Positions 4,825 through 6,656 of a stretch of DNA of 6,656 nucleotides are shown piece by piece. How positions within the stretch are numbered: position 1 is the first letter of the stretch; every line of letters begins with the position of its first letter. Below the pieces are notes generated by a model, which was given only the letters and a program-made list of their open reading frames with translations, made no database searches and had not been told where the DNA came from. Origin of the DNA: Nitrosotalea sp. (GTDB taxonomy: Archaea; Thermoproteota; Nitrososphaeria; Nitrososphaerales; Nitrosopumilaceae); the NCBI GenBank assembly GCA_023252335.1, contig JAJPEA010000094.1:1-6656 (forward strand). Direction: 5' to 3'. A program made the translations under genes and the position numbers.

Positions 4825-5841
4825 CTAGGTCAAGAATTTTTTTATCAAATCTGACGCCTTTTTTGCCCCGTCAAAAGGTTGGGGATTTCGTTTTTCATCA
4901 ATTTTTTTTGCTATCAACTTGTCAAGATTCAAAATATCATCAAACGTGAATCCCAATTCTCTTGCATTTTCTTCTTGTTCAAAATGGCCTTTTATCGGAA
5001 TAAATATTCCAGGAGTTCCATAGTGTCTTGATTCATCCATGGTAGATTTTCCAGCAAGTGAGATTACCAAATCTGATGCAAATATTATCTCATGAAAATT
5101 ATTTACGAATCCAAGGTTTCTGATATTTTTATGGTTTATCGTAAATGAAGGGCCGCTCACAAAAACAATTTCATAGTATGGACTAATTTTTGGATATATT
5201 TCAAGAATTTTTTCAATCAAAAACCTACCCGAGTCAGTTCCACCAATACTTATCACAATTGTTTTTTTATGAAATGAAAATTTTTCTCGTAATGATTCAC
5301 GCGACTGGGATGTGTTTCGCACTATGGGACCAACTCTGAACAGATTGCCTTCATTTTCTCCATTTTCTGGCAAAATTACAAGATCGCATTTTTCAATTAT
5401 TTTTTTCATTGACTTGTTCATTTGTTTCTCGATTACAGAGCCAATGCCTTTTGCAAAACTTGTCTTGAGTATATCAGTCACCAAGATTGTCTTTATCCCC
5501 ATCTCTTGGGCCACTACTAGTGACGCAAAATCTTCATCACTTGCTACAACTCTTGGATGATATTTTTCGAGTATCTCAGACGAAATTGCTTTGCATTGCT
5601 TGTAGTATGTATAATACTTGAAGAGCCACTTGAGTGGTTGTTGTAATTTTCCATTCTCAACCCGAAAAGCAGGAGGCCTGTATAGGTTGTCTACGTCAAA
5701 CTCATTCTGTGAAATAAGTGTAGATGCACCAATTCCACTCACAAATCTCTTTGATGTATCCACAAGGTTATGTGCTATGGCCACACTCCGTGTGGCATGT
5801 CCTAGTCCTATGGGGCTTGAGAAAAAAACTAGGTCTACCAT
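4825..5841 (-). CDS. MurG/GT28-like glycosyltransferase (GT-B fold)
   Basis: The 338-residue protein has the GT-B two-domain layout. The N-terminal domain opens with VFFSSPIGLGHATRSVAIA (5-23), the glycine-rich loop plus GHxxR signature of archaeal MurG-like transferases. The C-terminal domain starts about residue 193 with TIVISIGGTDSG (194-205) and contains DLVISLAGKSTMDE (257-270) and GTPGIFIPIKGHFEQEENA (275-293), the nucleotide-sugar site of the GT28 C-terminal family. It should transfer a sugar from a UDP- or similar donor to a lipid or glycan; donor and acceptor are unknown. I prefer the ATG at 5841 because it puts the glycine loop at the usual distance from the N-terminus; a GTG at 5871 would add ten residues. 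Its promoter region is divergent from the tRNA-Val half, and no operon partner is adjacent. Confidence 0.85.
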   Translation of the reverse strand: MVDLVFFSSPIGLGHATRSVAIAHNLVDTSKRFVSGIGASTLISQNEFDVDNLYRPPAFRVENGKLQQPLKWLFKYYTYYKQCKAISSEILEKYHPRVVASDEDFASLVVAQEMGIKTILVTDILKTSFAKGIGSVIEKQMNKSMKKIIEKCDLVILPENGENEGNLFRVGPIVRNTSQSRESLREKFSFHKKTIVISIGGTDSGRFLIEKILEIYPKISPYYEIVFVSGPSFTINHKNIRNLGFVNNFHEIIFASDLVISLAGKSTMDESRHYGTPGIFIPIKGHFEQEENARELGFTFDDILNLDKLIAKKIDEKRNPQPFDGAKKASDLIKKFLT

Positions 5842-5896
5842 ATCTACAATTCTGTCTGGATATGATTTCACTATTTTTTATTTTGGATGATTCTCA

Positions 5897-5906
5897 AAGT
5901 TTAAAT
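5897..5906. promoter_or_regulatory. Bidirectional TATA box: tRNA-Val half (+) and glycosyltransferase (-)
   Basis: AAGTTTAAAT contains the symmetric core TTTAAA. On the plus strand its centre is 28 bases before the first tRNA base (5930), the classical archaeal tRNA promoter spacing. On the minus strand it would start a transcript near 5876, just before the glycosyltransferase. Confidence 0.6.
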
Positions 5907-5929
5907 CCATTTTAACTCGGAGCTTGCTT

Positions 5930-5970
5930 GGGTTCATAGTCCAGGTCGGTTATGACGTCGCCCTTACACG
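5930..5970 (+). tRNA. tRNA-Val(UAC), 5' half only
   Basis: Positions 1-39 of a tRNA can be read. There is an acceptor 5' strand GGGTTCA, then U8 and A9. The D arm pairs GTC with GAC and its loop holds A14, G18-G19 and A21. The 5' anticodon strand is TCGCC (5958-5962), and the loop is CTTACAC (5963-5969) with T33 and anticodon TAC (5965-5967), read as valine. G5970 can still pair with C31, but from 5971 on (ACATCATT) nothing fits the 3' anticodon strand (GGCGA expected), and no T arm or acceptor 3' strand (TGAACCC) occurs anywhere in the window on either strand. The archaeal intron/split point 37/38 is 5968/5969. A properly spaced TATA box precedes it, so the 5' side looks native. It is a truncated gene at an integration or rearrangement border, or one half of a split tRNA. 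Confidence 0.7.
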
Positions 5971-6326
5971 ACATCATTTGAGATGATGCAACTTAATGAA
6001 TCATCAGGAAAGGGTAATTTTGTAGCGTTGCATACGTGAGTTTCTGTGTAACCTCGTTTACTGGCTATTTCTATCCGTTCGGATGATATGTCAACCCCGA
6101 TTATATTCTTAAAGCCCATGACTTGATAATCCTTGAGCCAAGATCCTATAGAGCATCCAAGATCTAGAAGATGTTCTTTGTTGGCTTGCATTGAATTGAT
6201 AAGTTTGATTGCCAATTCTACTTCTTTCTTATGGGCGTATTGATTGAGCAAACGTTCAGTTTCAGTTTTGTATGTTTCTGAGGTTCCACCGATTATGTCA
6301 ATGTAATCATACTCCGATTTAACCAC
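5964..6326 (-). CDS. SAM-dependent methyltransferase, class I, C-terminally truncated
   Basis: The 120-residue product holds the first half of a Rossmann-fold methyltransferase. SAM-binding motif I is LLDLGCSIGSWL (53-64), the ribose-binding acidic residue is Asp79 in GVDIS, and NATKLPFPDDSLSCIISNDV (100-119) covers motifs II to IV. Family members normally continue about 80-120 residues with the 'EHV/HHL' helix and the 'LKPGG' strand; here the frame ends in TAA right after NDVV, and the stop lies inside the anticodon loop of the tRNA-Val half on the other strand. The gene was therefore cut by the same junction that broke the tRNA and is probably inactive. The start is GTG at 6326: a TATA box 28 bases upstream predicts a leaderless message, and an in-frame stop precedes it. 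The substrate is unknown. Confidence 0.8.
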   Translation of the reverse strand: MVKSEYDYIDIIGGTSETYKTETERLLNQYAHKKEVELAIKLINSMQANKEHLLDLGCSIGSWLKDYQVMGFKNIIGVDISSERIEIASKRGYTETHVCNATKLPFPDDSLSCIISNDVV

Positions 6327-6349
6327 GATGCTGTATTTTGTAGACTGCT

Positions 6350-6358
6350 CTTAAACTT
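6350..6358 (-). promoter_or_regulatory. TATA box of the truncated methyltransferase gene
   Basis: The minus strand reads AAGTTTAAG, centred 28 bases before the GTG at 6326, predicting a leaderless transcript. The intact promoter suggests that the gene was functional before truncation. Confidence 0.5.
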
Positions 6359-6656
6359 AACTTCCAAGAAAGGTTAGACTGTTGGTTATCAAAAGTAGAA
6401 AACAATATTGGATCAAATGTTAGTAGGATTCGTTTAAGATTTAGGTGCCATTGATCAAATACTGGTCAAATATGTAACTATCTGACGGTTTTTGGTCGGG
6501 GAACTTGACAGATTCTCAAATGCTGCATAAATGAAATACATTTGATTAACATTAACAAAATCTAGAGCAATATTTTTGATATCTGATGAAAATATAGATT
6601 TTATATTTAGAATCCTCTGAGGCCCACAGGTCGGCATAGTTCTGGATGATCTCTTA
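6359..6656. other. AT-rich stretch with no convincing gene
   Basis: I see no supported gene here. A minus frame from 6637 to 6455 (60 codons, open to the window edge) has a composition typical of translated non-coding DNA. Another minus frame next to the edge reads EIIQNYADLWASEDS (about 6609-6653), which looks protein-like, but it has a TAA at 6654-6656 and degrades downstream, so it may be a gene remnant. The motif (G/A)TCAAAT recurs at 6412, 6454 and 6465, the last two 11 bases apart. The lack of coding sequence fits a decaying accessory region. Confidence 0.4.

Noticed and set aside
5969..6326. Long tRNA intron containing the methyltransferase gene
   Set aside because: No 3' exon (GGCGA, T arm, TGAACCC) was found anywhere downstream in the window, and archaeal tRNA introns are usually far shorter than the nearly 690 bases that remain.
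6455..6637. 60-codon minus-strand ORF
   Set aside because: No motif or promoter is seen, composition is rich in Ile, Asn, Ser and Phe as expected from translating AT-rich non-coding DNA, and there is no Shine-Dalgarno motif or TATA box at its ATG; it also remains open to the window edge, so its start is arbitrary.
1..6656. CRISPR array, insertion sequence or transposase
   Set aside because: No regularly spaced repeats, no transposase frame and no terminal inverted repeats are visible.

Overview
The window looks like chromosomal DNA of an ammonia-oxidising archaeon (Thaumarchaeota/Nitrososphaeria, probably Nitrosopumilales-like). This is an inference from several signs. The DNA is AT-rich. 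Promoters are archaeal, with TATA boxes 25-30 bases upstream of apparently leaderless starts. Shine-Dalgarno motifs appear only at some genes, and GTG and TTG starts are used. Tiny zinc-finger and very basic proteins are present, and a tRNA-Val promoter and 5' half have the archaeal layout. No database search was possible.

Left part (1-1118, + strand): the C-terminal part of an ABC ATPase of the DrrA type is followed by its ABC-2 permease. They overlap by ATGA, with a strong Shine-Dalgarno motif, and form an export operon whose beginning lies outside the window. A 27-codon microgene with its own TATA box follows (1216-1299).

Middle-left (1334-2642, - strand): a probable operon runs ilvE (branched-chain aminotransferase), a 65-residue C2H2 zinc-finger protein, then a 54-residue Cys-rich protein with eight cysteines. 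ilvE diverges from a 68-residue two-helix membrane protein (2750-2956, + strand). The shared promoter region is nearly mirror-symmetric.

Middle (2957-3285): a TATA box is followed by a structured, GC-richer stretch. It is either a small non-coding RNA or the leader of the next gene, a 24-residue, extremely basic microprotein (3159-3233). A hairpin with a T-tract separates this from the convergent aspartokinase.

Middle-right (3286-5841, - strand): aspartokinase (TTG start with a good Shine-Dalgarno, inverted repeat upstream) and a MurG/GT28-like glycosyltransferase. The two metabolic genes, aspartokinase and ilvE, belong to aspartate-family and branched-chain amino-acid synthesis.

Right end (5890-6656): this is the most unusual part. 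A TATA box leads into a well-formed 5' half of tRNA-Val(UAC) that stops matching a tRNA right after the anticodon loop, next to the 37/38 position where archaeal tRNA introns and splits occur. No 3' half is visible. The DNA that replaces it is the truncated end of a methyltransferase gene on the opposite strand, followed by about 330 bases with no convincing gene. This suggests the border of an integrated element or a rearrangement. A true split tRNA is the more exciting but less likely alternative.
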